Of a DNA stretch of 64,000 nucleotides, positions 23,077 through 33,080 are shown piece by piece. Source of the stretch: Candidatus Regiella endosymbiont of Tuberolachnus salignus. GTDB taxonomy: Bacteria; Pseudomonadota; Gammaproteobacteria; Enterobacterales; Enterobacteriaceae. Both the position numbers and the translations under genes were made by a program. The notes beneath the pieces were generated by a model that saw only the letters and a program-made list of their open reading frames with translations, had not been told where the DNA came from and ran no database searches. Each line of letters starts with the position of its first letter. Position 1 is the stretch's first letter. Location of the stretch: positions 1,781,436 to 1,845,435 of the forward strand of contig NZ_OZ026542.1 in the NCBI RefSeq assembly GCF_964020115.1. Direction: 5' to 3'.

Positions 23077-24672
23077 ATGACGCACCGTATTGGCATAGAT
23101 GTCGGTGGAACCAATACTGACGCTGTACTTTTAAACAACGATAAGAGGGTGATAGCGCGAACTAAGCAATCAACGACAGGCGATGTGATCACCGGTATCG
23201 AGAAAGCTATTGCCTCTTTACTCAATGAAGCTGATATTGATAAATCAACCATTACACAGGCCATGCTTGGCACGACCCACTGTACTAATGCGATTGTTGA
23301 GCGCAAGGGATTAAATTCCGTGGCGCATTTTCGCCTCGCAGCACCTGCCACGCTGGCAATCCCGCCACTGACTGATGTGCCGGATGATTTTCGCAATCAT
23401 TTGACAACGTATTTATTTATTGTTGAAGGGGGATTTGATTATAACGGCAAAATATTATCCCCACTTGATGAAGAAAAGATTCGTCAACATCTACGAGCAG
23501 TGAAAGGTAAAGTTGATGTGGTCTCTGTTTGTGGTGTTTTTTCTCCTGTTTCCAACGTACAAGAGCTCAGGGTTGCTGAATTAGTCCATGAAGAACTAGG
23601 CTCAAAAATACCCGTGTCCTTATCACATAAAATAGGGTCGATTGGCTTATTAGAGCGTGAAAATGCATCTATTTTAAATGCGGTGCTTTTCAGCACCGCA
23701 CAAAATATTGCCAACGGATTTAGTCAAGCATTACAGGCTCATCATATCAATGCAGAGATTTTTTTTGGTCAAAACGACGGCACATTGATGCCTCTCAAAC
23801 ACGCGCTATCATTTCCTATCCTCACCATTGCTTCTGGACCCACCAACAGTATTCGCGGTGCTTCATACCTTACCGGTTTAAAAAATGCATTAATCGTCGA
23901 CGTGGGGGGAACCACCACCGATATGGGTGTACTGACCAACGGATTTCCACGCGAATCACTCATTGCAGCTGAAATCGGCGGAGTGCGTACCAATTTTCGG
24001 ATGCCAGATATTGCATCTATTGGTTTAGGCGGCGGTACCATCGTGACACCTTTAGCCAATGGCGCATTTAAAATAGGCCCAGAAAGCATCGGATATAAAC
24101 TGGTTGAGCAAGCGTTGGTATTTGGTGGCGATATCATTACTGTTACTGATATTGCTGTCGCCAAAGGATTATTACATCTTGGTGATATTACGCTTGTTCA
24201 GCACTTATCAGCAGAGTGGGTTGAAAAAGTCTTTGCGCATTACGTCACAATGGTAGAAAAAGTTATTGATAAAATGAAGACCAATAATGACCCTACTCCT
24301 GTCGTGTTAGTCGGCGGTGGGGCTATCCTACTTCCTACTACATTACAGGGAGCATCGCAGGTTATTAGACCAGAGAATGCAGGGGTCGCTAATGCCATTG
24401 GTATTTCTGTCGCGCAAGCCAGTGGTGAGGTCGATATTTTAGTTGCACTTGATAAACATAATGATCTTAATGCAGGATTGAAAGAGGCTCAAAATCAAGC
24501 TATTGCACAAGCCATCGCGATAGGCGCCCAACCCGATTCCATCGAAACCATAGAACTCGAAGCAATACCATTGGCTTACATGCCCGGCAACACCGTTCGT
24601 ATTCGAGCGAAAGTAGCAGGTATTCTTGGTGCACCACGCCAGCAAAATAATAGACCTCTTTCCAAACCGTAG
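23077..24672 (+). CDS. Hydantoinase/oxoprolinase A family protein
   Basis: A 531-residue member of the actin-like ATPase superfamily group that includes HyuA and the N-terminal half of 5-oxoprolinase. The N-terminal phosphate-binding motif is RIGIDVGGTNTDAVLLNN, followed by MLGTTHCTNAIVERKGL. The second phosphate motif is ALIVDVGGTTTDMGVLTNGF with VRTNFRMPDIASIGLGGGT. The C-terminal motif is VLVGGGAILLP. These enzymes hydrolyse cyclic amides with ATP; no HyuB-type partner is adjacent, DUF917 taking that place. Last gene of the cluster; a family-C repeat follows. Confidence 0.88.
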   Translation: MTHRIGIDVGGTNTDAVLLNNDKRVIARTKQSTTGDVITGIEKAIASLLNEADIDKSTITQAMLGTTHCTNAIVERKGLNSVAHFRLAAPATLAIPPLTDVPDDFRNHLTTYLFIVEGGFDYNGKILSPLDEEKIRQHLRAVKGKVDVVSVCGVFSPVSNVQELRVAELVHEELGSKIPVSLSHKIGSIGLLERENASILNAVLFSTAQNIANGFSQALQAHHINAEIFFGQNDGTLMPLKHALSFPILTIASGPTNSIRGASYLTGLKNALIVDVGGTTTDMGVLTNGFPRESLIAAEIGGVRTNFRMPDIASIGLGGGTIVTPLANGAFKIGPESIGYKLVEQALVFGGDIITVTDIAVAKGLLHLGDITLVQHLSAEWVEKVFAHYVTMVEKVIDKMKTNNDPTPVVLVGGGAILLPTTLQGASQVIRPENAGVANAIGISVAQASGEVDILVALDKHNDLNAGLKEAQNQAIAQAIAIGAQPDSIETIELEAIPLAYMPGNTVRIRAKVAGILGAPRQQNNRPLSKP

Positions 24673-24684
24673 TTCGTTATGCTA

Positions 24685-24796
24685 AGTCAAGGCGCCCGGC
24701 GCACAGCAACCTTCGTTGCCATACAGTAATGAGGATTGCGAGCGCCGGGCAACGCAGGATTCGCGTCACGTAGTAGGTTTGGAAAGAGATCTAATG
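24685..24796. repeat. Family-C repeat, copy C2
   Basis: Contains CAAGGCGCCCGGCGCACAGC ... ATGAGGATTGCGAGCGCC ... CAGGATTCGCGTCACG ... AGTAGGTTTGGAAAG, matching C1 (950-1022) with the same order of blocks. The arms GCGCCCGGCGC and GCGCCGGGC are complementary. It follows the hydantoinase gene. Confidence 0.65.
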
Positions 24797-24907
24797 AATA
24801 GTTAATAATTCACACCACGCAGTAGATTATACAAGCAATCTAAAGTGTCAGAGAGTAAAAGAGATTTCGAACAGGCTCTAAAAAAAAGATAATGGGGATA
24901 GTAAGAG

Positions 24908-24984
24908 TGGTGGCCCCTGCTGGACTTGAACCAGCGACCAAACGATTATGAGTCGTGTGCTCTAACCAACTGAGCTAAGGGGCC
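24908..24984 (-). tRNA. ileX: tRNA-Ile2 (CAT anticodon, for AUA)
   Basis: A 77-base cloverleaf on the minus strand: acceptor GGCCCCT pairs with AGGGGCC, CCA is encoded, D-arm TAGCTCAGTTGGTTAGAGC, anticodon arm CGACTCATAATCG and T-arm GGTTCAAGTCC. The CAT anticodon in this background matches the ileX/ileY type, whose cytosine is converted to lysidine, not elongator tRNA-Met. The subtype is assigned from remembered sequence similarity. Confidence 0.9.
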
Positions 24985-25201
24985 AAACTGTGGAGGAGTA
25001 TACGGTATTTTTAAGTCATAGATCTAGCATTGGGAAATCAACTGAGTTCTTTTTATACAGATTTAGTGAAATGTTATAATAATTCTTTTTTTATGATTAT
25101 TAAACCATCAGGTTGATCCCTCGAAAATTCTATGTAAACTGTACTTTCTCACCTCTTTTTTCTTATCTGGGTGTCGAGTATCGTAAAAGGGAAGTAATAC
25201 C

Positions 25202-25408
25202 ATGAGAATTTTCCCGCGTTACAATCCTATTAAAGTTGCAATGTATGTCAAAACGCTTTTCCGAGGCCGTTTATATATCAGGAATATGGGTATTTTTGAA
25301 TTCGATAAAGGTAAAATTTTACTCCCTAAAATCCGTGATAAACGCCATTTTGTTGTCATGTCAGAAATCAATCGACAAGTGCAACGTTTGCAAACAGAAA
25401 TAAGTTAA
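25202..25408 (+). CDS. ytfK: YtfK family protein (DUF1107)
   Basis: A 68-residue protein colinear with E. coli YtfK ([20 protein letters not shown], then [10 protein letters not shown] and [16 protein letters not shown]). In E. coli YtfK binds SpoT and favours (p)ppGpp accumulation under phosphate or fatty-acid limitation. The gene sits beside and converges on ytfL, as part of a conserved ytfK-ytfL-tamAB-ytfP-ppa-fbp neighbourhood that is rearranged here. A GTTATAAT -10-like element lies at about 25074-25081. Confidence 0.92.
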   Translation: MRIFPRYNPIKVAMYVKTLFRGRLYIRNMGIFEFDKGKILLPKIRDKRHFVVMSEINRQVQRLQTEIS

Positions 25409-25475
25409 TTAACAAAAAAATGAATTTAACGGCGGTTTTTTAGAAAAATTTATTGTTGTAAAATTATTTTTAACA

Positions 25476-26813
25476 TTATAAATTTTTTTCTTTCTTTGAT
25501 ATTGACACCATGGAGGTAGATTTATCAGTTAACTTAGTCACTAGTAGCTGATCAATTTTATAGCTATCAATATCAATCACTTCAAATTTATAGCCTGCAT
25601 GTTTAAAAAAGTCAGTGCGTTTGGGAATTTTACGCAGCATACACATCATAAAGCCCCCAATAGTTTCATAATTACCCGATTGAGGAAAATCATCGATATG
25701 CAAGACCCGCATTACATCATCGATAGGTGTGCCTCCTTCAATCAACCATGAATTTTCATCACGAGCAACAATCTGCTCTTCTTGACCTTGTCCTACTAAA
25801 TCACCCATCAGTGTCGTCATAACATCATTTAGTGTGATAATACCTACAACCAGTGCGTATTCATTGATAATAACGGCAAAATCTTCACCTGCCGTTTTGA
25901 AGCTTTCCAACGCTTCTGATAATGTTAAAGTATCTGGTATAAAAAGAGCCGCACGAATTTGTAAACCACTGCTTAATACTAAGCTTTGCTTACTGAGCAC
26001 CCGATTAAGTAAATCTTTCGAATCAACATAACCCACTATTTTATCAATATTACTATCACAAACTAAAAATTTAGAATGAGGATGGACAGAAATTTTTTCT
26101 TTGATCTTGTCTTCACTCTCACCAAGATCAAAATAAATCACGTTCTCACGCGATGTCATCGAAGAAGGCACAGTGCGTGATTCCATCTCAAACACATTTT
26201 CAATCAATTCATGCTCTTGTTTTCGCAAAACCCCCGCCAGTGCGCCAGCCTCTACTACCGCGTAAATATCATCAGAAGTGATATCATCATTGCGAACCAT
26301 AGGAAGTTTGAAAATACGAAAAATGAGGTTCGCCATCCCATTAAAAAACCAAACCAATGGACGAAAAACCATTAAACAGAAACGCATGGGATTAACAACA
26401 CGGACGGCAATCGCCTCAGGTGCAATCATGCCAATGCGCTTTGGGGTAAGATCGGCGAATAAAATGAATAGGCTGGTTACCAAAACAAATGAGAAGATAG
26501 AGCTGATTTGTACCGCCAATTCAGAAGGGATAGAGGGGATAATCTCTTCAAGAAACACGGTAAATGAAGGTGAAAAAGCAGCATCACCGACAATCCCTGC
26601 GAGAATCGCTACAGCATTAAGGCCAATTTGCACTACAGTGAAGAAGGCTCCTGGTGTTGCTTGCATTTTTAGAACATGTGTAGCATTAACATCGCCTTCA
26701 TCCGCCATAATTTTCAATTTTATTTTGCGTGATGCGGCAAGTGAAATCTCCGATAAAGAAAAAAAAGCACTGACTGCAATGAGAAAAAGAATCAATAGTA
26801 TACTGTTTAACAT
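25476..26813 (-). CDS. ytfL: CNNM/CorC-family inner membrane protein YtfL (PaeA-like)
   Basis: Integral membrane protein with an N-terminal DUF21 (CNNM) domain of 3-4 helices (MLNSILLILFLIAVSAFFSL and FVLVTSLFILFADLTPKRIG), two CBS domains (about 210-335, with HPHSKFLVCDSNIDKIVGYV and FAVIINEYALVVGIITLNDV), and a C-terminal CorC/HlyC domain (WLIEGGTPIDDVMRVL). Homologues in Salmonella/E. coli (PaeA) are linked to polyamine export. I choose the start MLNSIL at 26813 rather than the ATG at 26837 by homology. Length about 445 residues, as in the family. Confidence 0.93.
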   Translation of the reverse strand: MLNSILLILFLIAVSAFFSLSEISLAASRKIKLKIMADEGDVNATHVLKMQATPGAFFTVVQIGLNAVAILAGIVGDAAFSPSFTVFLEEIIPSIPSELAVQISSIFSFVLVTSLFILFADLTPKRIGMIAPEAIAVRVVNPMRFCLMVFRPLVWFFNGMANLIFRIFKLPMVRNDDITSDDIYAVVEAGALAGVLRKQEHELIENVFEMESRTVPSSMTSRENVIYFDLGESEDKIKEKISVHPHSKFLVCDSNIDKIVGYVDSKDLLNRVLSKQSLVLSSGLQIRAALFIPDTLTLSEALESFKTAGEDFAVIINEYALVVGIITLNDVMTTLMGDLVGQGQEEQIVARDENSWLIEGGTPIDDVMRVLHIDDFPQSGNYETIGGFMMCMLRKIPKRTDFFKHAGYKFEVIDIDSYKIDQLLVTKLTDKSTSMVSISKKEKNL

Positions 26814-26922
26814 AAAACCTCTTGAGGAAACTGCCAATCATTAATATGAAATTAAGGAACAAGGGGTGCGGCAACTGGAGTGTACGTTGAGGCTATAAGG
26901 ATTAATAGCAGCAGCCTTTCAA

Positions 26923-27048
26923 TATACCCTTCGCCTTTCAAGTTACGGCGGCGTTGGCTGCGAGTGCTCACCGAATCACTTAGTCTATCTACGCTCATCG
27001 GTCGGTCGCCCTGGCCGCCTTGCCGTGACTCGAAATTCATTGGGTATA
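26923..27048. repeat. Family-B repeat, copy B3
   Basis: Full copy: TATACCCTTCGCCTTTCAAG start, GGCGTTGGCTGCGAGTGCTC, the core CTACGCTCATCGGTCGGTCG, and end GACTCGAAATTCATTGGGTA. Confidence 0.85.
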
Positions 27049-27095
27049 GCGTTTTCTTTTATCATAGGCCAAAGTATAATTGTTGGCGTGAGAAG

Positions 27096-27185
27096 ACTAC
27101 AAGCCAAGAGTACATGAGGATTGCGCGCACCACGCAACGCAGAAATTCACACCACTGGCGACGGTTTTGCAAGAAGTCTAACAAT
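27096..27185. repeat. Family-C repeat, copy C3
   Basis: Contains AGTACATGAGGATTGCGCGC, ACGCAACGCAGAAATTC and AAGAAGTCTAAC, in the order seen in C1. It ends about 30 bases before the fbp start codon, so it forms the fbp leader. Confidence 0.65.
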
Positions 27186-27218
27186 ACACCGGCAATCGAC
27201 CATAATTGGGGCTATGAC

Positions 27219-28268
27219 ATGCAAACATTAGGCGAATTTATCGTAAAGAAAGAACATGATTTTCCCCATGCCACCGGTGAGTTAACAGCGTTACTTTCTG
27301 CCATCAAACTGGGCGCTAAAATCATCAACCGTGATATTAACAAAGCCGGGTTGCTCGATATTCTTGGTGCCAATGGTGTTACCAATGCTCAAGGTGAAGC
27401 ACAGACGAAGTTAGATAAATTCGCTAATGACGCATTAAAAGCAGCATTGGAAGCCCGCACAGAAGTCGCTGGCATCGCATCAGAAGAAGAAGGTATTGTT
27501 ATTTTCAAAGGTGAAAAAGAAAAAAACGCTAAATATGTCGTACTAATGGATCCATTGGATGGCTCTTCTAATATTGACGTTAATGTCTCCGTTGGCACTA
27601 TCTTTTCTATCTACCGACGAACGACAGCAATCGGCTTACCCATTACTGAAGCCGATTTTTTGCAACCTGGCCGCGCTCAAATTGCCGCAGGTTATATCGT
27701 CTATGGTTCATCAACCATGCTGGTTTACACCACAGGTTGTGGTGTTCACGCTTTTACTTATGATCCCTCATTAGGTGAATTTTGTCTCTCTCACGAAAAA
27801 GTACGTTACCCTACTCAGGGTCATATTTATTCCATTAACGAAGGTAACTACATTAAATTTCCGTTGGGAATAAAAGAATATATTAAATATTGTCAGCAAG
27901 AAGACGAAGCAACGGGGCGTCCTTACAGCTCTCGTTATATCGGCTCGTTAGTGGCAGATTTTCACCGCAATTTACTCAAAGGCGGTATCTATATGTATCC
28001 AGGAACCGCTAGCTATCCACAGGGTAAATTGCGCTTGTTATACGAATGTAATCCAATGGCATTTTTAGCCAAAGAAGCCGGAGGCAAAGCAACAGATGGA
28101 ACGCGCCTTATTTTAGATATTGATCCTTATCCAAACGAGCTTCGTCAAAACCCGAAGATTGATCCAAAAAAACTGCTCCATCAACGCTCGCCACTTTTTA
28201 TTGGCTCCCAGTCTATGGTTGAAAAGGTAGAGCAATTAATAGCCGAATCTTCTAAAAACACTTTCTGA
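27219..28268 (+). CDS. fbp: Fructose-1,6-bisphosphatase class I
   Basis: Gluconeogenic phosphatase producing fructose 6-phosphate. The start [20 protein letters not shown] is at 27219; the long upstream extension is repeat. Metal/active-site motifs: [52 protein letters not shown] and [20 protein letters not shown]. At 349 residues it is about 15 longer than enterobacterial Fbp. The excess is mostly an insertion after ILDIDP ([15 protein letters not shown]) before [13 protein letters not shown]. Divergent from ytfL and 47 bases upstream of ppa. Confidence 0.96.
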   Translation: MQTLGEFIVKKEHDFPHATGELTALLSAIKLGAKIINRDINKAGLLDILGANGVTNAQGEAQTKLDKFANDALKAALEARTEVAGIASEEEGIVIFKGEKEKNAKYVVLMDPLDGSSNIDVNVSVGTIFSIYRRTTAIGLPITEADFLQPGRAQIAAGYIVYGSSTMLVYTTGCGVHAFTYDPSLGEFCLSHEKVRYPTQGHIYSINEGNYIKFPLGIKEYIKYCQQEDEATGRPYSSRYIGSLVADFHRNLLKGGIYMYPGTASYPQGKLRLLYECNPMAFLAKEAGGKATDGTRLILDIDPYPNELRQNPKIDPKKLLHQRSPLFIGSQSMVEKVEQLIAESSKNTF

Positions 28269-28315
28269 TGCTGAGAGCCCCTCATCCAATGTTGTTAAAA
28301 TAATAGGAAAACGAT

Positions 28316-28861
28316 ATGAGTTTAAACCTGGTATCCGCAGGTGAAGAGTTACCAAATGATATTTATGTGATAATTGAAATTCCAGCTAACGCCGATCCAA
28401 TCAAATACGAAGTCAATAAAGCAAGCGGCGCATTATTTGTTGACCGTTTTATTTCTTCTCCGATGTTTTATCCCTGTAATTACGGTTATATCAACCACAC
28501 ACTGTCGTTAGATGGTGATCCGATTGACGTGTTGGTACCAACCCCGTATCCATTACAACCCGGTTCGGTGATCCGTTGTCGTCCCATCGGCATGTTAAAA
28601 ATGACCGACGACGGAGGAGAAGATGCCAAAGTAGTGGCGGTTCCACACAGTAAATTAACCACAGAATATGACAAAATTGAAGAAGTAGAGGATCTACCCA
28701 AATTACTCAAAAATCAAATCGTACATTTTTTTGAGCATTATAAAGGGTTAGAAAAAGGGAAATGGGTGAAAATTGGTGGTTGGGAAAGCGCAGAGGCGGC
28801 TAAACGAGAAATTATAGAATCTGCTAAGCGAGCCGCAAAAGAGAAAGAGAAAAAAGAATAA
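28316..28861 (+). CDS. ppa: Inorganic pyrophosphatase
   Basis: Hydrolyses pyrophosphate to two phosphates, pulling biosynthetic reactions forward. The 181-residue type I enzyme has the substrate-binding [12 protein letters not shown], the signature region [15 protein letters not shown] (Mg2+-binding Asp residues), and [13 protein letters not shown]. It has a lysine/glutamate-rich tail (AAKEKEKKE) about five residues longer than in E. coli. A strong AGGAAA lies before ATG. It is the last rightward gene before convergent ytfP. Confidence 0.97.
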   Translation: MSLNLVSAGEELPNDIYVIIEIPANADPIKYEVNKASGALFVDRFISSPMFYPCNYGYINHTLSLDGDPIDVLVPTPYPLQPGSVIRCRPIGMLKMTDDGGEDAKVVAVPHSKLTTEYDKIEEVEDLPKLLKNQIVHFFEHYKGLEKGKWVKIGGWESAEAAKREIIESAKRAAKEKEKKE

Positions 28862-28886
28862 TCTTCAGTTCTTAAACACCGCTTAA

Positions 28887-28940
28887 GAGCCTTATATCTT
28901 TGTCATTAGCTCTCAAAGGAGAAGGGTAATAATAAGGCTC
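28887..28940. terminator. Weak inverted repeat between ppa and ytfP
   Basis: GAGCCTTAT at 28887-28895 and ATAAGGCTC at 28932-28940 could pair across a 36-nt loop, just between the convergent genes. The large loop and lack of T-run make a terminator role uncertain. Confidence 0.3.
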
Positions 28941-29316
28941 AAGGCGGTATACCTTTCTTTATTATCTGATCTACTTCTTCATTACGTTTTAACCAATCAC
29001 CACTATGGATACGAGGTAAACCGACGACGTTAAGACAGTAAAGATAAATCCAAGCTCTGCCAAAGGGCGTTTTAAGCAACTTACGTCGGTAAGCCCCTGG
29101 GCTGTTTTTGAGCTCATCTAATTCAGTTAGCGTAGCAGAGTCAATACGATAAACTTCACAATGTATCAGACCTTTGCCAGGAATAACGGCGGGATAATAG
29201 CCTAAATTATACATTTCGTAGCCTTCTAAATCATATTTTCCCAATAGCTGAGCCGCCGTCATCCAACGGCTATTGCCTTGTTTGCGTCGTAAACTACCGT
29301 AGACAATCACTTTCAT
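28939..29316 (-). CDS. ytfP: YtfP, gamma-glutamylcyclotransferase-fold protein
   Basis: Small protein of the GGCT-like (AIG2/BtrG) fold, 125 residues, with the N-terminal substrate-loop motif VIVYGSLRRKQGNSRWM, then GYYPAVIPG and the predicted catalytic Glu region CEVYRIDSATLTELDELKN. The function in E. coli is not established. It begins 2 bases after the tamB stop codon, so it probably belongs to the tamA-tamB-ytfP operon, as in relatives. The C-terminus is about a dozen residues longer than in E. coli. Confidence 0.92.
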   Translation of the reverse strand: MKVIVYGSLRRKQGNSRWMTAAQLLGKYDLEGYEMYNLGYYPAVIPGKGLIHCEVYRIDSATLTELDELKNSPGAYRRKLLKTPFGRAWIYLYCLNVVGLPRIHSGDWLKRNEEVDQIIKKGIPP

Positions 29317-29318
29317 AG

Positions 29319-32300
29319 TTAAAACTCAAACTGGTAAAGCATATCTAGCGTTTGATTAATACCAGATACCGCTTCTAAATATAATTTAGGCATCAATTGA
29401 TAACGTAACGTTAAGGCCGCTAATGAATCAAATATACCAACACCATATTTCACTTGCAGGTTTTTTGTCACATTACCACTGACGACAACTTTAGAGCTAT
29501 TCCCTACGCCTTCAGTATCCAGCGTCAAATTACTGACGCCAAATGCTTCGCCGATTTTGCCCACCAATTTACCACTTTTTGCTACGCCAATACCAATCAA
29601 CATTGAAGTCATCACACCACCATCAGCGCCCGAGCTGGTTAAACCTTGCCCCCGTAACAAATAAGACAAAGCTTCTTGTTGTGACATAGCGGGATCAGAA
29701 TACACATCTACCCGTGGCGCATTAGCCATACCGGTTACTAGCACACCCGCGGTAACTTTATTTTCTGTCGTCTCCGGATTACGTATCGCATCAATATTCA
29801 ATAAGGGTTGATCAGCAGGCCCAGAAAACAAGAGTTCTCCCTTTTTCACAATGAGATCTTGCCCGTAAGCATGAAAATTACCCTGCGGGATGGTTATCTG
29901 GCCATGTAATCCCAAACCGCGTTTATCTTGTACCACTTTTAATGCACCCTGTAATTGAGCTTGCAGGCCAAAAGCATCAATATGTACATCGGAGCCTAAA
30001 AGAATATTCAAATTACTCTGAATGGCCATAGCCGTATTCCGTGGAGCTATCGGTTGTAACTGATTATTCAGCATCACTTCATCTGAAGAGACCGCCACCA
30101 CATCTTCCGGTATTTTTTCTATCAAAATCCGCGCCCAGGGGATATCAACCTGTCCCTCTAATTTAAACGATTGAGGCGAGGCTACAAATGCTAAATCGGG
30201 AGAAACATCGGCTTGCAACATGGGTGGCATCGTCACCCGCAGTTTATCTCCTTTAGCCGCAATTTTAGCATGCCAAGCATCAGGAGTGCGCCAGTCAGCT
30301 TCACCTATCAAATTAAGCTGCCCCTGAGCAGTACGAATCAAGCCTTCTAATGTCGATGTCATACCATTAAAGTTCATCAACAAACGGCCTTCGTTGATCT
30401 TAAATGGCATCCAGCTACCATCAAAACCTATCTTATCTAATGCCAGTTGCCCATACAGCAGAGGATTGTTTGCATTCCCTGCCAAACGTAGTTTGCTGTT
30501 CAGCACGCCGGAAGCGGTTTCGCCATAACTTAAGATAGGATTGAGCATCGCCAGTGAAACATCACTGATCGTAATATTGCCTGATAAATTACGCTGCCCT
30601 TGTGGTTGCTCGATTTTTAGCTGACCATTAAATTGCCCATTGTCAGTTAGCTTAATCAGCCAATCCATCTGCGCATTGCCTTTTTTCAGCCCCGCGTTTA
30701 AGTTTAACGTATCAAAAGCAATAGGCACTAGGTTATTTTGTATTCTTTGTTGTACTTTTACGCCACGTCCCACCAGCGCCATATCAAACTGGGGCAAGGT
30801 ATCATCAGCTTGCCAACTGATATCGCCCCACCCAGTAAAAATTCCGCTCAAGAGCGTATCTGAACCCAGCAATGGTTTCATCATTGCTAAATCAAAGCGT
30901 TTGAGGAGCACATGCGCCTGCCCACTTTCACCTATCTCAATGCGACCGGGCGCACAAAGTTCTGCATTAGCATGTTGCCAACAATGTGATCCAATGGTCA
31001 ATTTTTGTGGCATATTGAAATACTCAAGTGTGGCCGCGCGATTTAAACGCCACTCACCCACCGGGGTATCAACATAGGTGTCACTCAAATTGCCCCACCA
31101 GCGTTGTTGCTGTCTATCAAAACGGCCATTTAACACTAATTGACCCGCCATGGGATGACCGGCTAATTTCAAATGTAGCTGATGCTGCTTTTCGCTGCCT
31201 TTGGCCGTGAGCGTTAATCCATTGATCGAAAAATTTTCCTGTTTCAATTGCTCAATCTGTATCATTAGCTGGCTTTGCATTCGTTCCTCTAAATGCAAAT
31301 TACCCTCAATCTTTACACTTTTAATATTCAGTTTTTGCCACTGTAATCGGTGCGCACTAAGATCGGCCAACACTTGTGGCGTCTTTAAACTCCCGCGCAA
31401 TTTAAGCATCCCTTTCGCCACGCCGCCTAATCCCGGCAGAGCACCATTCAATTCAGGCGCATCAAGGCTAGCGTCCAATGCCCAATTTTTATCGAGATCA
31501 CCTTTAATATTGAGGGTATTACGACCCAGCGCCAGGTTGATAGCGGGGACATGCCATTGTCCAGCAGAATTTCCGCTGATCGCACCCCGGGCTGTTAGCT
31601 GTTTTTGTTTGATATTGCCATTTAATGTTAATTCTGGAATTTGCATTTGCCAGTGACCATCACGACTGACACTGCCCTGAGTGGTAATTTTACCATCAAG
31701 TTTTGCTGGCCATGCTGGCCATTGTTTTTCCGTATTAATACCGCTTACGGTCAATATCTGATGCCAGTTGATAGCATTGTGCCAATCCACCCTGCCAGTC
31801 AGATGAGCATTACCTTGTAAAGCCGCTAAGTTTAAAGCGGTCAGATCAAATTGCGCTAGATCACCTTTACCCTCGAGGGTGAACTGAGCCGAAGGTAAAT
31901 CCAAACCTTGAAAATCAGAGCGTAATGACAATGCATAATCCGTCATTTTGCCATCAAAACGCATATTGAAATTATTAAGTTGATATTGCTTATCACCGGT
32001 CAACGGCCAACGTAATTGCTGACTTTGCAAAGTGGCCGATAGCGGTAATCCGATTTCTGACAGCCGGGTTTTTGCCGTTAATTGCGCACTAACTGAGCCG
32101 GAAAGATTTAACGCTAGCGCTAATTGTCCCCGCAGATCACCCGCCAACTTGAGTTTAATCTTTTCCTCTTTTAGCGACGCAATATTGAGCGTGCTGTTAG
32201 CCACAATATCTAACGGCCATTTACCCGCTAATGTCAGGTTTCCCTTGGCAGATAATTCACCCTGTGGTGATTTAATCTGCAAATCATCCAACTGAACCTG

Positions 32301-33080
32301 TTGATCCTGAGTAGAGCCTTTTAATAAAAAATGAGTGATCAGGATATCCTGATCACCCTTAATCCGTATTTGTTGAGCCAAAATTTCTTTTATCTGAATG
32401 TCTAGCGGCAAAGAAAAATCGGGGAGCTTTGGCAATAAGGGGGTAGCAAAAAATGTCTGCAGATGCTCAACTAACGAGATTTCAGGCAAGGTTGCTTCGT
32501 GCTTTTTTGGGCTAACCGGTTTTTCTATTGGCGGTAAGGTTGAGGAAACCAGCAATCCATTAATTTGAGTTGGCATCAGTGATAAGCGACGTTGTTGCCA
32601 ACGAGCAGCAGTGCGTAACGCCTCTAAAGAAATCGTTTGGTTATCTACCGTTATTTTAACTCGATTAAGGGCTAATAATTTTAATATGATTGGATAAGGC
32701 GTACGTAGGTCAGTTAGTGGCTTATCAGCAGGATCAGGCTCGCTAACAGGAAGCACTTTACTATTAATCATGACAACAACATCTTGTGCTGTCAGCGCAT
32801 TGATACAGATTTCTTTATTTTTTAGACATGAAAATTGCAGTGAAAGATCTAACTGACCCGTTTTTACTATCATGCCAGGCATCTGATATTCGATCCCTTT
32901 CAGCCTCAGATCTTGCCAACCACCGCTAACACTGGCCATTTGTAACCCAGGCACCCAACCGACAGCACGGTTAAGCAAAAAATGTAACCCACCCTCGGTA
33001 CTCAGTAAAGTGACAGTAGTCCCCACAAGCGATAAAACAATGAGCAACAGGGCAAGACTCAGTTTTTTTATCCAACTCAT
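29319..33080 (-). CDS. tamB: Translocation and assembly module subunit TamB
   Basis: AsmA-like inner-membrane-anchored periplasmic protein that works with the outer-membrane protein TamA. It is implicated in autotransporter assembly and phospholipid movement to the outer membrane. It is 1,253 residues, close to the usual 1,259. The N-terminal signal anchor is [20 protein letters not shown]. The long beta-rich central region forms the repeating beta-taco. The C-terminal DUF490 domain ends with an aromatic YQFEF tail (SYLLRGQGL and [20 protein letters not shown] are typical). Its ATG overlaps the tamA stop by 4 bases (ATGA), indicating translational coupling. Confidence 0.96.
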   Translation of the reverse strand: MSWIKKLSLALLLIVLSLVGTTVTLLSTEGGLHFLLNRAVGWVPGLQMASVSGGWQDLRLKGIEYQMPGMIVKTGQLDLSLQFSCLKNKEICINALTAQDVVVMINSKVLPVSEPDPADKPLTDLRTPYPIILKLLALNRVKITVDNQTISLEALRTAARWQQRRLSLMPTQINGLLVSSTLPPIEKPVSPKKHEATLPEISLVEHLQTFFATPLLPKLPDFSLPLDIQIKEILAQQIRIKGDQDILITHFLLKGSTQDQQVQLDDLQIKSPQGELSAKGNLTLAGKWPLDIVANSTLNIASLKEEKIKLKLAGDLRGQLALALNLSGSVSAQLTAKTRLSEIGLPLSATLQSQQLRWPLTGDKQYQLNNFNMRFDGKMTDYALSLRSDFQGLDLPSAQFTLEGKGDLAQFDLTALNLAALQGNAHLTGRVDWHNAINWHQILTVSGINTEKQWPAWPAKLDGKITTQGSVSRDGHWQMQIPELTLNGNIKQKQLTARGAISGNSAGQWHVPAINLALGRNTLNIKGDLDKNWALDASLDAPELNGALPGLGGVAKGMLKLRGSLKTPQVLADLSAHRLQWQKLNIKSVKIEGNLHLEERMQSQLMIQIEQLKQENFSINGLTLTAKGSEKQHQLHLKLAGHPMAGQLVLNGRFDRQQQRWWGNLSDTYVDTPVGEWRLNRAATLEYFNMPQKLTIGSHCWQHANAELCAPGRIEIGESGQAHVLLKRFDLAMMKPLLGSDTLLSGIFTGWGDISWQADDTLPQFDMALVGRGVKVQQRIQNNLVPIAFDTLNLNAGLKKGNAQMDWLIKLTDNGQFNGQLKIEQPQGQRNLSGNITISDVSLAMLNPILSYGETASGVLNSKLRLAGNANNPLLYGQLALDKIGFDGSWMPFKINEGRLLMNFNGMTSTLEGLIRTAQGQLNLIGEADWRTPDAWHAKIAAKGDKLRVTMPPMLQADVSPDLAFVASPQSFKLEGQVDIPWARILIEKIPEDVVAVSSDEVMLNNQLQPIAPRNTAMAIQSNLNILLGSDVHIDAFGLQAQLQGALKVVQDKRGLGLHGQITIPQGNFHAYGQDLIVKKGELLFSGPADQPLLNIDAIRNPETTENKVTAGVLVTGMANAPRVDVYSDPAMSQQEALSYLLRGQGLTSSGADGGVMTSMLIGIGVAKSGKLVGKIGEAFGVSNLTLDTEGVGNSSKVVVSGNVTKNLQVKYGVGIFDSLAALTLRYQLMPKLYLEAVSGINQTLDMLYQFEF

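Larger units (their letters stand above)
26814..27218. other. Intergenic region upstream of fbp, filled by repeats
   Basis: 405 bases between divergent ytfL and fbp holding a family-B repeat (26923-27048) and a family-C repeat (about 27096-27185). An open frame runs through this region into fbp, but its translation has no similarity to Fbp and is repeat-derived. Confidence 0.7.

Noticed and set aside
24908..24984. CAT-anticodon tRNA as elongator tRNA-Met
   Set aside because: The body matches the Ile2 (lysidine) type, with acceptor GGCCCCT and arm CGACTCATAATCG, not the Met type.
26880..27218. 113-codon N-terminal extension of Fbp
   Set aside because: The translation comes from family-B and family-C repeats, and Fbp homology begins exactly at the ATG at 27219.
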